64,000 nt of DNA from Izemoplasma sp964435595 (GTDB lineage Bacteria; Bacillota_I; Bacilli_A; Izemoplasmatales; Izemoplasmataceae), in the NCBI GenBank assembly GCA_964435595.1, contig CAYSZV010000002.1, forward strand, positions 44,108 through 108,107. Direction: 5' to 3'. The translations under genes were made by a program, and so were the position numbers. Under the pieces are notes generated by a model. The model saw only the letters and a program-made list of their open reading frames with translations. It was not told where the DNA came from and ran no database searches. This document shows positions 1 to 8,943 of this stretch, piece after piece (position 1 is the stretch's first letter; every line of letters starts with the position of its first letter).

Positions 1-85
1 AATTGTTTAAAAATGGATTATCTAATAAATCTTCGATTAAAGAATCTTTACTAACTGGTGTATACTTGAATTTTACTTTTTCCAT
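1..85 (-). CDS. dnaI: DnaI-like helicase loader, N-terminal fragment
   Basis: The first 28 codons of a gene that runs off the left edge are visible. It starts with ATG one base after the dnaB stop, so the two are translationally coupled. The visible peptide begins MEKVKFKYTPVSKDSL and has no diagnostic domain. The call rests on position: dnaI follows dnaB directly in the Firmicutes polA-mutM-coaE-dnaB-dnaI cluster, where it loads the replicative helicase. The AAA+ ATPase part would lie outside the window. Confidence 0.55.
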   Translation of the reverse strand, partial: MEKVKFKYTPVSKDSLIEDLLDNPFLNN

Positions 86-86
86 A

Positions 87-1256
87 TTACAACTCCTTCA
101 TTACGTCTTCTAGCCAATCCGGCTCATATTTCTTGGCTTCTTTTTTCTTTAAGTCTCTTTGATCTGATTTTGTTTGATAGTTTGTCGTAAAGTTAAATGC
201 ATCTTCAAATGTCTTCACTTTATCACGTTTCATTGACACATATATACTTTCAATAAAATTATAATGTGGCAGCAAATGATTTGTAGATTGATTCATCGAA
301 TATAATAATAAATAATTTAATATTTCCTTCGGATATTCAAATTCAGAAATTACTTGTTCAATCGTCTTCATTTCACTTTTTGAAGGTTTATGGCCTGTAG
401 CATATCCAATACAATCAATCGGAGAATTTGTTAGGCAAATTTGTTTAATATTTTCAAATGTTACATCGATTTCTTCATACTCATTGGTTTCTTTTTTTGA
501 ATGAATAACAGAGTTCCAATATTTTGCACTTTTACTCATCTTGTCTAAATTTATATTTCTTTCATTATCAACAGAATCCATAAACACTTTTTGCATCGTG
601 ATTTCATCTAAATCATAGACGTAAGAAAGCATAACAATTTTTTCCTCTACTTTAGATGAAATTTTTCTTCGATCGATATAATTCTTCGAAATTCCTTCAA
701 AGAAAATATCGAAATCAAATGGATGACTTATATTTATTTGTGATTTTGATCTTGAAACATAATCTCCATTTGTAGGAGCTGGATTTTTCAATCCTTTAAA
801 CACTTCATCAAAATGAGCAGTAACATTTTCGTATCCTTCTTTATCTGAAATTGTGATACGAAATAGATTTGTTATATCATCAAATTCAGCTTTTCCAATC
901 TTTTCATAAAGTAGAGCACCTAACGCACCATCTTTCAAAAATTCTTCTGCTGAGACTGGTGCTTTTAATTCATATAAGAATAAATCATCTTTTTGATAAA
1001 CACATAAAAGACCTATCGCTTCTAACACTTTACGAACTTGGATAAATTCAATCGGTGATAATTCTAATAAATCATATAATTTTGTATGAAGATACTCAGG
1101 ACTTTTTAAACGAGAACGATCAATCATAGACCACAGTGTGTTATACAACAAATATGGCTTACATCCAATAAGCGGCGCATAAAGAAGCGTAACAACGTTA
1201 CGCTCATCTGTGTCTATATTTTGATATGTCATCAGTTTAAATTTGTCGAGTCTCAT
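87..1256 (-). CDS. dnaB: Replication initiation/membrane attachment protein DnaB (DnaB/DnaD family)
   Basis: A 389-residue protein of the Bacillus DnaB type, a primosome protein that works with DnaD and DnaI to load the helicase at origins and restart sites. The N-terminal part is the winged-helix DnaB/DnaD region (around residues 10-110). The C-terminal third has the DDBH2-like region and ends with a lysine-rich stretch and a YEPDWLEDV motif typical of DnaD-like tails. The ATG at 1256 is preferred over the upstream GTG because AAGGTG sits at the right distance. It lies between a conserved small gene and dnaI, as in other Firmicutes. Confidence 0.85.
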   Translation of the reverse strand: MRLDKFKLMTYQNIDTDERNVVTLLYAPLIGCKPYLLYNTLWSMIDRSRLKSPEYLHTKLYDLLELSPIEFIQVRKVLEAIGLLCVYQKDDLFLYELKAPVSAEEFLKDGALGALLYEKIGKAEFDDITNLFRITISDKEGYENVTAHFDEVFKGLKNPAPTNGDYVSRSKSQINISHPFDFDIFFEGISKNYIDRRKISSKVEEKIVMLSYVYDLDEITMQKVFMDSVDNERNINLDKMSKSAKYWNSVIHSKKETNEYEEIDVTFENIKQICLTNSPIDCIGYATGHKPSKSEMKTIEQVISEFEYPKEILNYLLLYSMNQSTNHLLPHYNFIESIYVSMKRDKVKTFEDAFNFTTNYQTKSDQRDLKKKEAKKYEPDWLEDVMKEL

Positions 1257-1274
1257 CAATATCACACCTTATTA

Positions 1275-1640
1275 TTATGGGTGTAGTCCTACACCTTTAA
1301 ATGGTAAATTCTCATTCAAAAATTTATACATTTTTAAAATTTTCATCTTTGGTACATTTCGACCTATCAATTGATAAGTTTGCACTTTCAAATCGACTGC
1401 TGTTTCAAGTGGGTTTACTTGAATGATTGAGCAAATCATATGATGTTTTGATGTTTGAAGAAACATTTCTCCATGGATAACATCAACATTTACAACAACA
1501 ATCCCTTCATCGTTACAGTATTCTTCGATTTTCTCTTTTACTTTTTTGAAAGTCGTTTTATAGTAACGACTTCGAAGATCTACATCTGAATGTAATTCTC
1601 TAGTTTCTGCGTTGTTACTTAGGAAAGTTTTTAGTCCCAT
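1275..1640 (-). CDS. Conserved hypothetical protein (121 aa)
   Basis: A soluble alpha/beta protein with no signal peptide or membrane segment. I do not recognise a named domain with certainty; it resembles small Bacillus proteins annotated only as cytosolic protein. The ATG at 1640 shares one base with the stop of coaE (TAATG), and a GAGGTGG ribosome site lies inside the coaE end, so it is co-translated with coaE. dnaB starts 18 bases downstream. The setting is the replication/repair operon, but no function is implied by the sequence. Confidence 0.7.
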   Translation of the reverse strand: MGLKTFLSNNAETRELHSDVDLRSRYYKTTFKKVKEKIEEYCNDEGIVVVNVDVIHGEMFLQTSKHHMICSIIQVNPLETAVDLKVQTYQLIGRNVPKMKILKMYKFLNENLPFKGVGLHP

Positions 1641-2217
1641 TATTCCACCTCTATTTCTGCTAATATTTTAGTGAATTGTTTTTTGGTATCTAGAATTGAA
1701 GAAGAGTTATCAATAACATATGTTGCTTTCTTGACTTTTTCTTCTAACGGTAATTGTGCCTTGATTTTCATCATTGCATATTCTTTTGTGATTTGTTCAC
1801 GGTCCATCAATCGTTGCACTTGCAATTCTTGATCAACATAAACAACAATCACTTCATCAACTAAACTATCAAATCCTGATTCGTAAAGTAACGGTACATC
1901 AATAATCACTAATTCTTTGTTCATCTGTCTGTTTTTTTCAATCTCACTTTAGGATGAACAATACTATTTAACTTTTCAAGTTTCTTTGAATTCGTAAAAA
2001 TAATACGTCCTAATTTTTTTCTATTGATTTCCTTATCAGTATGTAAAATATCTTCTGTGAAATAGTCAACAACTTCAAGATATCCAACGGATCCCTTATT
2101 CAAGACTTCTTTTGCAATAACATCGGTATCGATAAGCGGGATATTTGCATTACGAAACATTTCAGCTACTGTACTTTTCCCAGTGGCAATTCCACCAGTA
2201 AGACCAATAATTTTCAT
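1640..2217 (-). CDS. coaE: Dephospho-CoA kinase, split by a frameshift
   Basis: CoaE phosphorylates dephospho-CoA with ATP in the last step of CoA synthesis. The N-terminal half (start 2217, after AGGAGG) has the P-loop GGIATGKST and the DTDVIAKEV segment. It stops at 1919 just after VHPKVRLKK. The C-terminal half continues in another frame with VIIDVPLLYESGFD and runs to 1640. The break lies at a run of seven A (minus strand, about 1932-1938). One base more or two fewer in the run restores a single frame of about 192 residues, normal for the family. Either a sequencing error, a true mutation or slippage on the A tract explains this. Confidence 0.85.
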
Positions 2218-2261
2218 AAACAAGTCCCTCCTTTCGTCTGCTTAAAAATTATATCATATTT

Positions 2262-2292
2262 TTAAAAAAGAAAGAAGAACTCATGTGTTCTT
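2262..2292 (-). terminator. Weak intrinsic terminator after mutM
   Basis: A six-base stem (AAGAAC/GTTCTT) with a loop that contains the mutM stop is followed on the minus strand by a T-rich run. It would separate mutM from coaE, but the stem is short. Confidence 0.45.
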
Positions 2293-3120
2293 TTTTCTTT
2301 TTTTCTTTTGGCAACTCGGACAATAATAGGTTCCTCTTCCACCTACTTTTTCCTTTTGGATCAATGTATTACAAAATTTACACGTTTCGTTTTCACGATC
2401 ATGAACAAATAAATCATTTTGGAATCGTCCTGTCACACCTAGACTAGATGTGTAACTTCTGATTGTTGTTCCACCAAGATCAATCGCTTTTTGCAATACC
2501 GTAACACTCGCATCTATAATCATTTGACATTGTTTTTTTGTAATTTCATTTGATGGAGTTGTTGGATGAAGTTTTGTATAGAACAAGACTTCATTGACAT
2601 AAATATTCCCTAGACCTGCAATGATTGTTTGGTCCAACAAAGCAGACTTAATCGAAATGGTCTTTGTTCTTAATTTCTTGTATAAGTATTCTTTTGTCAT
2701 TTCCTTAAAAAATGGCTCAGGTCCCAACTTTTGAATCGGGTGGAAGTCTTCAAATTGATCTTTGAGAACTAAATCAAATGTTCCGAACTTCCTAGTATCA
2801 TGATATCTCATTGTAGTATCATCGTTAAAATAGAAAATAACATGTTCATGCTTGTCTCTATCTTCCTCTAGTTTTTTAATGAAATATTTCCCTTCCATAC
2901 GAAGGTGTGAGATTAAAATATAGTCTCCTATTTCAAACAAGAGGTACTTTCCATATCGATCGATATGTTCAATATGATTCCCAATTAGTGACGTAGTAAA
3001 CTTGTCGATATCTGTATGAATCATTTTTTCATAGAAGACATCAATGTCTCTAATTTCTTTTCCCTGAACAAGTTTTAGTAAGGTCTTACGTACCGTTTCA
3101 ACTTCTGGTAATTCAGGCAT
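2281..3120 (-). CDS. mutM: Formamidopyrimidine-DNA glycosylase (Fpg/MutM)
   Basis: A 279-residue base-excision repair enzyme that removes 8-oxoguanine and cuts the abasic site. The protein must start at MPELPEVETVR, because Pro2 is the catalytic nucleophile and Glu3 follows it. That sets the start at 3120, not at the upstream in-frame codons. The helix-two-turn-helix region with LDQTIIAGLGNIYVNE is intact. The C-terminal zinc finger shows four cysteines (CKFC and CPSC). The start shares one base with the stop of the nitroreductase gene (TAATG), so the genes are coupled. The order polA-mutM-coaE is conserved. Confidence 0.95.
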   Translation of the reverse strand: MPELPEVETVRKTLLKLVQGKEIRDIDVFYEKMIHTDIDKFTTSLIGNHIEHIDRYGKYLLFEIGDYILISHLRMEGKYFIKKLEEDRDKHEHVIFYFNDDTTMRYHDTRKFGTFDLVLKDQFEDFHPIQKLGPEPFFKEMTKEYLYKKLRTKTISIKSALLDQTIIAGLGNIYVNEVLFYTKLHPTTPSNEITKKQCQMIIDASVTVLQKAIDLGGTTIRSYTSSLGVTGRFQNDLFVHDRENETCKFCNTLIQKEKVGGRGTYYCPSCQKKKRKKNT

Positions 3121-3623
3121 TATTTCATCCAACTATTATAATGAACTCTTGAAGAGTCATAACGTTCAATGATTTCGGCTTTGTTCTTTGGAACACCCAA
3201 TGCAATGATGCAAAATGGAGTTACATCTTCAGGGGTATGTAATAACTGGGATACAAATTTCACACGTTCGTCAATCGGATGAACACCAATCCATACACCA
3301 CCCAGACCTTGTTCAACTGCTTCTAATAAGATATTTTGTGTGGCAGCGCTCATATCTTGCGTTCTCATTTTAGGTGACTTTATTGTCTCAAGCATAACAG
3401 GAATAATCGCGATTGGCGATGTTCCTAACGGCCAAGATCCTCTACTCATTTTAGAAAGCTCATCCAATATTACACGATCATTTACAACGATAAAATTCCA
3501 AGGTTGTTGATTATTGGCACTAGGAGCTTGCATTCCCGCTTTCAATAATGATTCGATTTTTGATTCTGGAATTTCAATATCTTTAAATTCTCTAACACTC
3601 TTACGACTCATTACTAGACTCAT
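3120..3623 (-). CDS. Nitroreductase-family flavoprotein
   Basis: A 167-residue FMN-dependent oxidoreductase of the nitroreductase fold. The N-terminal FMN-binding RKSVREF motif and APSANNQQPW are present, and the C-terminal part has the GLGGVWIGVHP segment usual for this family. The substrate cannot be told from sequence. The ATG at 3623 overlaps the stop of the upstream CDF transporter by four bases (ATGA) and has GGAGGG before it. It is inserted between polA and mutM together with the transporter. Confidence 0.88.
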   Translation of the reverse strand: MSLVMSRKSVREFKDIEIPESKIESLLKAGMQAPSANNQQPWNFIVVNDRVILDELSKMSRGSWPLGTSPIAIIPVMLETIKSPKMRTQDMSAATQNILLEAVEQGLGGVWIGVHPIDERVKFVSQLLHTPEDVTPFCIIALGVPKNKAEIIERYDSSRVHYNSWMK

Positions 3624-4492
3624 TGTTCACCCTCCGGATTCACGTGGACAATCACGTGACAAATTTTTTCATCATTTGCCAAACGTTCACTTACATTTTT
3701 AGCGATATCATGCCCTTCTTTAACAGAGATATTCGCATCCACTGAGATATCAACCAAAGCTTGATAATATGGACCATATGCAATCATATCTAAATGATCC
3801 ACTTTGATAACACCTTTGGTCTCATCAATCATTGAACGATACACATCTTGTACTTCTTTTTTCACAGCTCTACCTTGTAAAGAACCAATTGCTTCCCATA
3901 TAATCACAAGTCCTATTCTAACAATAAACAATGCAATTAAAATCGAAGCGACTTTGTCTCCCTTTAAGAGCCATATAATATTCAAACGTTCTCCTAATAA
4001 AACACCAAATATCCCAATAAATACTACTCCACTTGAAAAAACATCAGTCAAAGATTCTTTTCCCGAAGCACTTACTATTTCACTGTCTAACTCTTTTCCT
4101 TTTCGAATCAAGTATCGACTTAATATTAGTTTTAAGACCACTACGATCACTACAATTACCAAACTTACGACACCAGGAATAGTCGGTTCATCGTTAAAAT
4201 GAATGATAACGCTTCGCCCAAGTCCAAAGGCAATACCAATTATGGTTAATCCTAAGATAAAACTCAAAACGTATTCAAATTTTCCGTGACCCAAAGGATG
4301 ATCTTCATCAGCAGGCTTCAAAGAATGTCTGATTCCTAGAATGACAAAGACATCACTCAATAAATCACTTGTACTATGAACACCATCGGCAATCAATGCC
4401 ACACTAGAAAATAAGAATCCACTAATGATTTTCAATATAACCAAGAATATGTTTCCAAAGAAACTTTTTCTCATTACTTGTTCTAAATTCAT
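3620..4492 (-). CDS. Cation diffusion facilitator (CDF) metal exporter
   Basis: A 290-residue membrane protein with about six transmembrane helices and a C-terminal cytoplasmic metal-binding domain. Typical CDF signatures are visible: VALIADGVHSTSDLLSD in helix 2, with the aspartates that bind the metal, and DHPLGHGKFEY in the following loop. The C-terminal domain ends with HVIVHVNPEGE. CDF proteins use the proton gradient to export Zn, Mn, Fe or similar divalent ions; the metal here is not clear. Its ribosome site overlaps the polA stop, so it belongs to the polA operon. Confidence 0.9.
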   Translation of the reverse strand: MNLEQVMRKSFFGNIFLVILKIISGFLFSSVALIADGVHSTSDLLSDVFVILGIRHSLKPADEDHPLGHGKFEYVLSFILGLTIIGIAFGLGRSVIIHFNDEPTIPGVVSLVIVVIVVVLKLILSRYLIRKGKELDSEIVSASGKESLTDVFSSGVVFIGIFGVLLGERLNIIWLLKGDKVASILIALFIVRIGLVIIWEAIGSLQGRAVKKEVQDVYRSMIDETKGVIKVDHLDMIAYGPYYQALVDISVDANISVKEGHDIAKNVSERLANDEKICHVIVHVNPEGEQ

Positions 4493-4500
4493 AAATTCAC

Positions 4501-7119
4501 CTACTTTGTTTCGTATAAGTTTAGCCCACTACTACCTTCAACTTTTAGTGGCACACGTAATGAAACACATTGTTCCATCACATTTTGTACAATTTGATTC
4601 ATCAAATCAATTTCATCTGGATCAACATCAAACACCAATTCATCATGGATCTGTAGTAACATTTTGCTTTTTACTTTTAATCGCTTCATTTCTTTATCCA
4701 AATCAACCATAGCAATCTTTATAATGTCGGCTGCTGTACCTTGAATTGGGGCATTCATTGCATTTCTCTTTCCTGATTCTCGTTGCATATAAACAGGACT
4801 ATTCAACTCTGGCAAATATCTTCTTCGATTGAACATAGTAGTCGCATATCCATTTGCTGTTGCATCTTCAACCACCTTATCCATAAACCCTTTGATTCCT
4901 GGGAATGTTTTATAATATGCTTTGATAAAACGGTCTGCCTCTTTTGCTCCAATATTGATTCCTTCAGAAAGCCCCCAAGCAGATTGCCCATATATAATAC
5001 CAAAGTTTACAGCCTTTGCCTGTCTTCTTTCTAAGGATGAAATTTCCTCTTTACCAAAAATCAACTGTGCTGTCTTTGTATGAACATCTTCATTATTTTT
5101 AAAAGCTTCTATTAACACTTTTTCGTCAGCCAAATCAGCCAACACTCGTAATTCTATCTGAGAATAATCAAACGCTAACAAGGTATGTCCTTTATGAGGA
5201 ATAAAGACTTTTCTAATCTCTCTTCCCTCTTCGTAACGAATCGGGATGTTTTGTAAGTTGGGCTCTACACTTGATAATCTTCCTGTAGAAGTGAATGCCT
5301 GACGGTAAATTGTATGAATCTTACCATCCTCTAAAATGGCATTATCCAATCCTACAATGTATGTACTATGTAGTTTTGTTAAAGTACGGTACTGCATAAT
5401 ATAATCGATAATCGGATGGTGATTTTTTAATTTTTCTAAAACACTCACACTAGTTGAATATCCTGTTTTTGTTTTCTTACCAAATGGTAATTGTAGTTTG
5501 TCAAACAAGACTTCACCCAATTGTTTTGGACTTCCAATATTAAATTCATATCCAGCAAGTTCAATGATTTTATCACTCAAAATAGCAACTTTGTCACTAA
5601 TCTCTTTTCCTAAATCTGATAACCTCTCACGATCTACATCAATTCCTTCTACTTCCATTTGAGCTAAAACAGAAGCAAGCGGCAATTCGATATCAAACAA
5701 CAATTGTTCTTGATTGTGATCTTTGATCTCTTGGATTAAATCTTTTTTTAGTTGTGATATAGCATAAGCTTTTTGCGCACCATATTGTGCATAGATAGGC
5801 TCTAATGGAATACTATATTTTGCACCTTTTCCATACACCTCTTCTTCATAAGCAATTTGATCGTAATTAAAATTAGAAACAATTACTTTAAAGTCTTCTT
5901 TCGTATTACTAGGATTTAATAAATACGCAGCCAACAATAAATCAAAGGTCACTCCTTCTAATGTGAATCCTTCTTTATGTAGTAAGACTTTCATTTTTTT
6001 TACGTCATGAACATATTTCTCCATTGATGGATCTGATAAGTACATTTGAAAATTCAAAGATTGATGAATCAAATCATATGGCACAAAGAAACATCCCTTA
6101 TCATTTGCTATCCCAAACCCAAGAATTTGAGCAGAATGATAATTCGTCCCAAACGATTCAATTACAAGGTGTGATTTGTTTCTGAGTATATCATCTAATT
6201 CAAACACATCTTGAATAATTTTGAAATCGAATTTATCTTCTTTTTTCCCAGTCTTACGAGTATATCTTTTGATTAACGAGTGTAGTTCTAATTCTTTAAA
6301 GAACTCCATCATCTTATCTTCATCTACACCTTTATATTCTACTTCATCCAAAGCAAAGTGCATATCAACATCCACTTTAATCGTTGCAATTTGTTTACAC
6401 AATAAAGCGGACTCATAATGTTCTCTGATACGTTCTCCTAGTTTCCCTTTGATTTCATCCTTATGTTTTAAAATACCATCCAATGTCTCGTATTGATTTA
6501 ATAATTTAACTGCTGTCTTTTCACCAACACCAGGAATTCCAGGTAAGTTATCCGAAGCATCCCCCATTAATCCTTTTAAATCTGTGATTTGATTTGGAGA
6601 GATACCCATCACTTCTTTTAAATATTCCGGCGTGTATGAGATATAATTCTGCATTCCTTTTTTACTACTTCTTAATGATACTTTATCATTTATAAGCTGT
6701 AACATATCTTTATCATTAGAAATGATCTCTATTTGATCAAATTGGCTATAATATTTTTTTGTATATGAACCAATAATATCGTCCGCTTCAATTAGTTCAA
6801 TCTCTCTTTGTTTGACACCCAAGACATCAAGAGAATCTTTTATCAATTCAATCTGACTTCTAAATTCTTCTGGCATCGGTTTTCTTCCACCCTTATAGTC
6901 TGGGAAGGAATCATGTCTAAATGTTTTCCCTGATTTATCAAATGCAACCAATATATGTGAAAAATCCTCATTTAATAGAGAATTGATCATTCCAACAAAT
7001 CCAAAAACAGCATTTGTATATTGCCCTTTTGAATTTTGCATCAAGTTTCCTGAGTAAGCTGTTCCATAGTATGCTCTAAACATAATATTAGAGCCATCTA
7101 CTAAGATTAATTTCTTCAT
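4501..7119 (-). CDS. polA: DNA polymerase I
   Basis: An 872-residue repair and Okazaki-fragment polymerase. Residues 1-290 form the 5'-3' exonuclease (LVDGSN, DNLPGIPGVGEKTA). The middle domain (about 300-470) lacks the DxE metal ligands of a proofreading exonuclease, as in Bacillus. The polymerase domain has motif A (DYSQIELRVLA), motif B (RRQAKAVNFGIIYG) and motif C (QIHDELVFDV). The ATG at 7119 is chosen because the upstream GTG is part of the GAGGTG ribosome site. It is the first gene of the polA-CDF-nitroreductase-mutM-coaE-dnaB-dnaI run. Confidence 0.97.
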   Translation of the reverse strand: MKKLILVDGSNIMFRAYYGTAYSGNLMQNSKGQYTNAVFGFVGMINSLLNEDFSHILVAFDKSGKTFRHDSFPDYKGGRKPMPEEFRSQIELIKDSLDVLGVKQREIELIEADDIIGSYTKKYYSQFDQIEIISNDKDMLQLINDKVSLRSSKKGMQNYISYTPEYLKEVMGISPNQITDLKGLMGDASDNLPGIPGVGEKTAVKLLNQYETLDGILKHKDEIKGKLGERIREHYESALLCKQIATIKVDVDMHFALDEVEYKGVDEDKMMEFFKELELHSLIKRYTRKTGKKEDKFDFKIIQDVFELDDILRNKSHLVIESFGTNYHSAQILGFGIANDKGCFFVPYDLIHQSLNFQMYLSDPSMEKYVHDVKKMKVLLHKEGFTLEGVTFDLLLAAYLLNPSNTKEDFKVIVSNFNYDQIAYEEEVYGKGAKYSIPLEPIYAQYGAQKAYAISQLKKDLIQEIKDHNQEQLLFDIELPLASVLAQMEVEGIDVDRERLSDLGKEISDKVAILSDKIIELAGYEFNIGSPKQLGEVLFDKLQLPFGKKTKTGYSTSVSVLEKLKNHHPIIDYIMQYRTLTKLHSTYIVGLDNAILEDGKIHTIYRQAFTSTGRLSSVEPNLQNIPIRYEEGREIRKVFIPHKGHTLLAFDYSQIELRVLADLADEKVLIEAFKNNEDVHTKTAQLIFGKEEISSLERRQAKAVNFGIIYGQSAWGLSEGINIGAKEADRFIKAYYKTFPGIKGFMDKVVEDATANGYATTMFNRRRYLPELNSPVYMQRESGKRNAMNAPIQGTAADIIKIAMVDLDKEMKRLKVKSKMLLQIHDELVFDVDPDEIDLMNQIVQNVMEQCVSLRVPLKVEGSSGLNLYETK

Positions 7120-7172
7120 GTAATACACCTCTATTCCTTCTTTCTAATTGTAACACAGAATGCCCTAAATAT

Positions 7173-7200
7173 AAAAAAAAAATACCCAGATTGCTGAGTA
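7173..7200 (-). terminator. Intrinsic terminator of acpP
   Basis: On the minus strand TACTCAG and CTGGGTA pair in a seven-base stem with one G-U pair, followed by ten T. It starts two bases after the acpP stop and separates acpP from polA. Confidence 0.8.
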
Positions 7201-7201
7201 C

Positions 7202-7432
7202 TTATTTTCCTGCGTTTTCTAGATAATTAACAATATCTGATACCAGTTTGATTGCTGTCGCATCACTATCAGCGATTTCCACATCAAACGCTTCTTCAAC
7301 TGCCATGATTAATTCAATAGCATCTAGGCTATCCGCACCTAAATCGTCTGTTAAATCTGATTCTAGTTTGATTGTATCAGTTTCGATCCCTAATTCTTCC
7401 GCAATTATGTCTCTTACTTTTTCAAAAATCAT
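7202..7432 (-). CDS. acpP: Acyl carrier protein
   Basis: A 76-residue acidic four-helix protein that carries fatty acyl chains. The GADSLDAIEL motif holds the serine (about residue 36) that receives 4'-phosphopantetheine from CoA. It is a single-gene unit with its own promoter and terminator. The adjacent CoA genes (coaX, PanT-like transporter) supply the precursor of its prosthetic group. Solitary ACP genes outside a fab cluster may also serve phospholipid synthesis through PlsX. Confidence 0.95.
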   Translation of the reverse strand: MIFEKVRDIIAEELGIETDTIKLESDLTDDLGADSLDAIELIMAVEEAFDVEIADSDATAIKLVSDIVNYLENAGK

Positions 7433-7464
7433 TGTTTCACTCCTTAGGTTTACTTTTCTATAAT

Positions 7465-7493
7465 ATTATATTGTTTAAGCTGACAAAAGTCAA
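7465..7493 (-). promoter_or_regulatory. Sigma-A promoter of acpP
   Basis: TTGACT (-35, 7488-7493) and TATAAT (-10, 7465-7470) are 17 bases apart on the minus strand, just upstream of acpP. Confidence 0.75.
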
Positions 7494-7516
7494 TATTAAA
7501 AGATTTAAGTAAAGAA

Positions 7517-7541
7517 ACAAAAAAGTAAGCAATTTGCTTAC
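7517..7541 (-). terminator. Intrinsic terminator of coaX
   Basis: GTAAGCA and TGCTTAC form a perfect stem with a three-base loop, with a T run after it on the minus strand. The stem overlaps the coaX stop codon. Confidence 0.8.
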
Positions 7542-8275
7542 TTTTTATTCTTATGATAAATCTCAATCAATCCTTTGATTAATAAATCAGGTTCAAAAAT
7601 ATAATCCTCAGGCAACATTTCTCTCATAAAGATTGATGCACCACCAGTAATGATGACTGGGATATCTAAATTGTTTTCTGTTTTAATTTGTTCCACAATT
7701 CCTTTAATCATATAACTATGACCTAATAAAAGTCCACAATTCAAAGAATCTATCGAATTCGTTCCAATTGCTTTTTTTGGATTAACAAATTCAAACTGTG
7801 ATAATTGAGATGCTTTTCCAATCAATGCATTTTTTTGAGTGACAAGACCTGCACTAATCGAAACACCTTTAATTACTTTGTTAATACTTAAGGTAACGGT
7901 TGAAGCAGTTCCCATATCAACTACGATCACACTGTCACCATATTGTTTATATGCTCCTGCTGCATCACATACAATATCTGTTCCCAATTCTTTTGGATTA
8001 TCAATTTTAATTTGTACTCCCGTTTTTACACCAGGACCAACAAACATAACTGGAATCTTTAAATCTTCTGAAATCAATCTGAATACTTTATTCAACTCAG
8101 GGACAACACTTGAAATAACAATATGCGTCACATCATCAAACAATCCGTTGAATAACCGCATATATTCATTCGTTGATTTTTCTCGATTTGTATTAAATCT
8201 TGTAATTGTTTCGATACTTTGATTGTATCGCGCAATTACAATGTTACTATTTCCTATGTCTACTAATACAACCAT
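7538..8275 (-). CDS. coaX: Type III pantothenate kinase
   Basis: A 245-residue kinase of the ASKHA fold that phosphorylates pantothenate, the first step of CoA synthesis. The N-terminal phosphate-binding motif MVVLVDIGNSN, the DMGTASTVT segment and the late ITGGAS motif are all present. Type III enzymes are not inhibited by CoA. The start at 8275 follows AAGGAGAAT. It lies 10 bases after a PanT-like ECF transporter gene, so uptake and phosphorylation of pantothenate are probably co-expressed. Confidence 0.95.
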   Translation of the reverse strand: MVVLVDIGNSNIVIARYNQSIETITRFNTNREKSTNEYMRLFNGLFDDVTHIVISSVVPELNKVFRLISEDLKIPVMFVGPGVKTGVQIKIDNPKELGTDIVCDAAGAYKQYGDSVIVVDMGTASTVTLSINKVIKGVSISAGLVTQKNALIGKASQLSQFEFVNPKKAIGTNSIDSLNCGLLLGHSYMIKGIVEQIKTENNLDIPVIITGGASIFMREMLPEDYIFEPDLLIKGLIEIYHKNKK

Positions 8276-8285
8276 AGTATTCTCC

Positions 8286-8870
8286 TTATTCTATTTCTGT
8301 TGCTTCTTTATAATCTAATAAACGTCTTGCAATTGGGGCTGCAATAAACCCCGCTGCCAAAGCTTCAAACACACCATTTACAGTAAATAATCCAATAAAT
8401 AAAGGGATTATTTCAGTTGGCCAACCTTCTGCTACTAAAGTAGGTAGTCCAAATAAAACAAGTGCAAGTGTTACAAGCAAAGTATGTACAATTGTTGATA
8501 AAATCATATGTACTGACACAGCTAAATATCTATTTTTAATGAGTTTTTTTGATAACTCATAGATTTCAACAAATGCTAGTCCAAACAATACCCTAGGCAA
8601 TACTGATACCAAAGGATTTTGGAATGCAATGTTGATTCCAGATGGTGCAATGAATGAATACCATAAACTAGAAAGCCCAAATGTTAGTGCCAAAGCATAT
8701 GCTACCTTTCTACCACCAAAAGTTCCACCAATCAATACAGGAATATGTACTGTTGTTAAAGCAATCACACCAATTGTTATGTATCCTACTTGTGGAATCA
8801 TAGCAAAAGCAACTACAAGCGCTACAAATACTGAAATCATTGCGATTTCATAGGTTCTTTTATTTTTCAT
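8286..8870 (-). CDS. ECF transporter S component, probably pantothenate (PanT-like)
   Basis: A 194-residue membrane protein with about six helices, typical in size for the substrate-binding S component of energy-coupling factor vitamin transporters. It would work with the shared EcfA-EcfA'-EcfT module, which is not in this window. The loop QVGYITIGVIALTTVHIPVLIG resembles the ECF folate/pantothenate subgroup. The pantothenate assignment is inferred from co-transcription with coaX, which follows after 10 bases. Folate or riboflavin cannot be excluded by sequence alone. Confidence 0.75.
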   Translation of the reverse strand: MKNKRTYEIAMISVFVALVVAFAMIPQVGYITIGVIALTTVHIPVLIGGTFGGRKVAYALALTFGLSSLWYSFIAPSGINIAFQNPLVSVLPRVLFGLAFVEIYELSKKLIKNRYLAVSVHMILSTIVHTLLVTLALVLFGLPTLVAEGWPTEIIPLFIGLFTVNGVFEALAAGFIAAPIARRLLDYKEATEIE

Positions 8871-8943
8871 TTATTTCTCCTTTTTAGGCCTCTGAGGGTC
8901 CCATAATTCAAAAAATTTATATATGTCTAATAGATTTCTCTAG

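Noticed and set aside
1932..1938. Programmed -1 frameshift site in coaE
   Set aside because: The A run is not in the X XXY YYZ phase needed and no stimulatory hairpin is evident; coaE is not known to use frameshifting.
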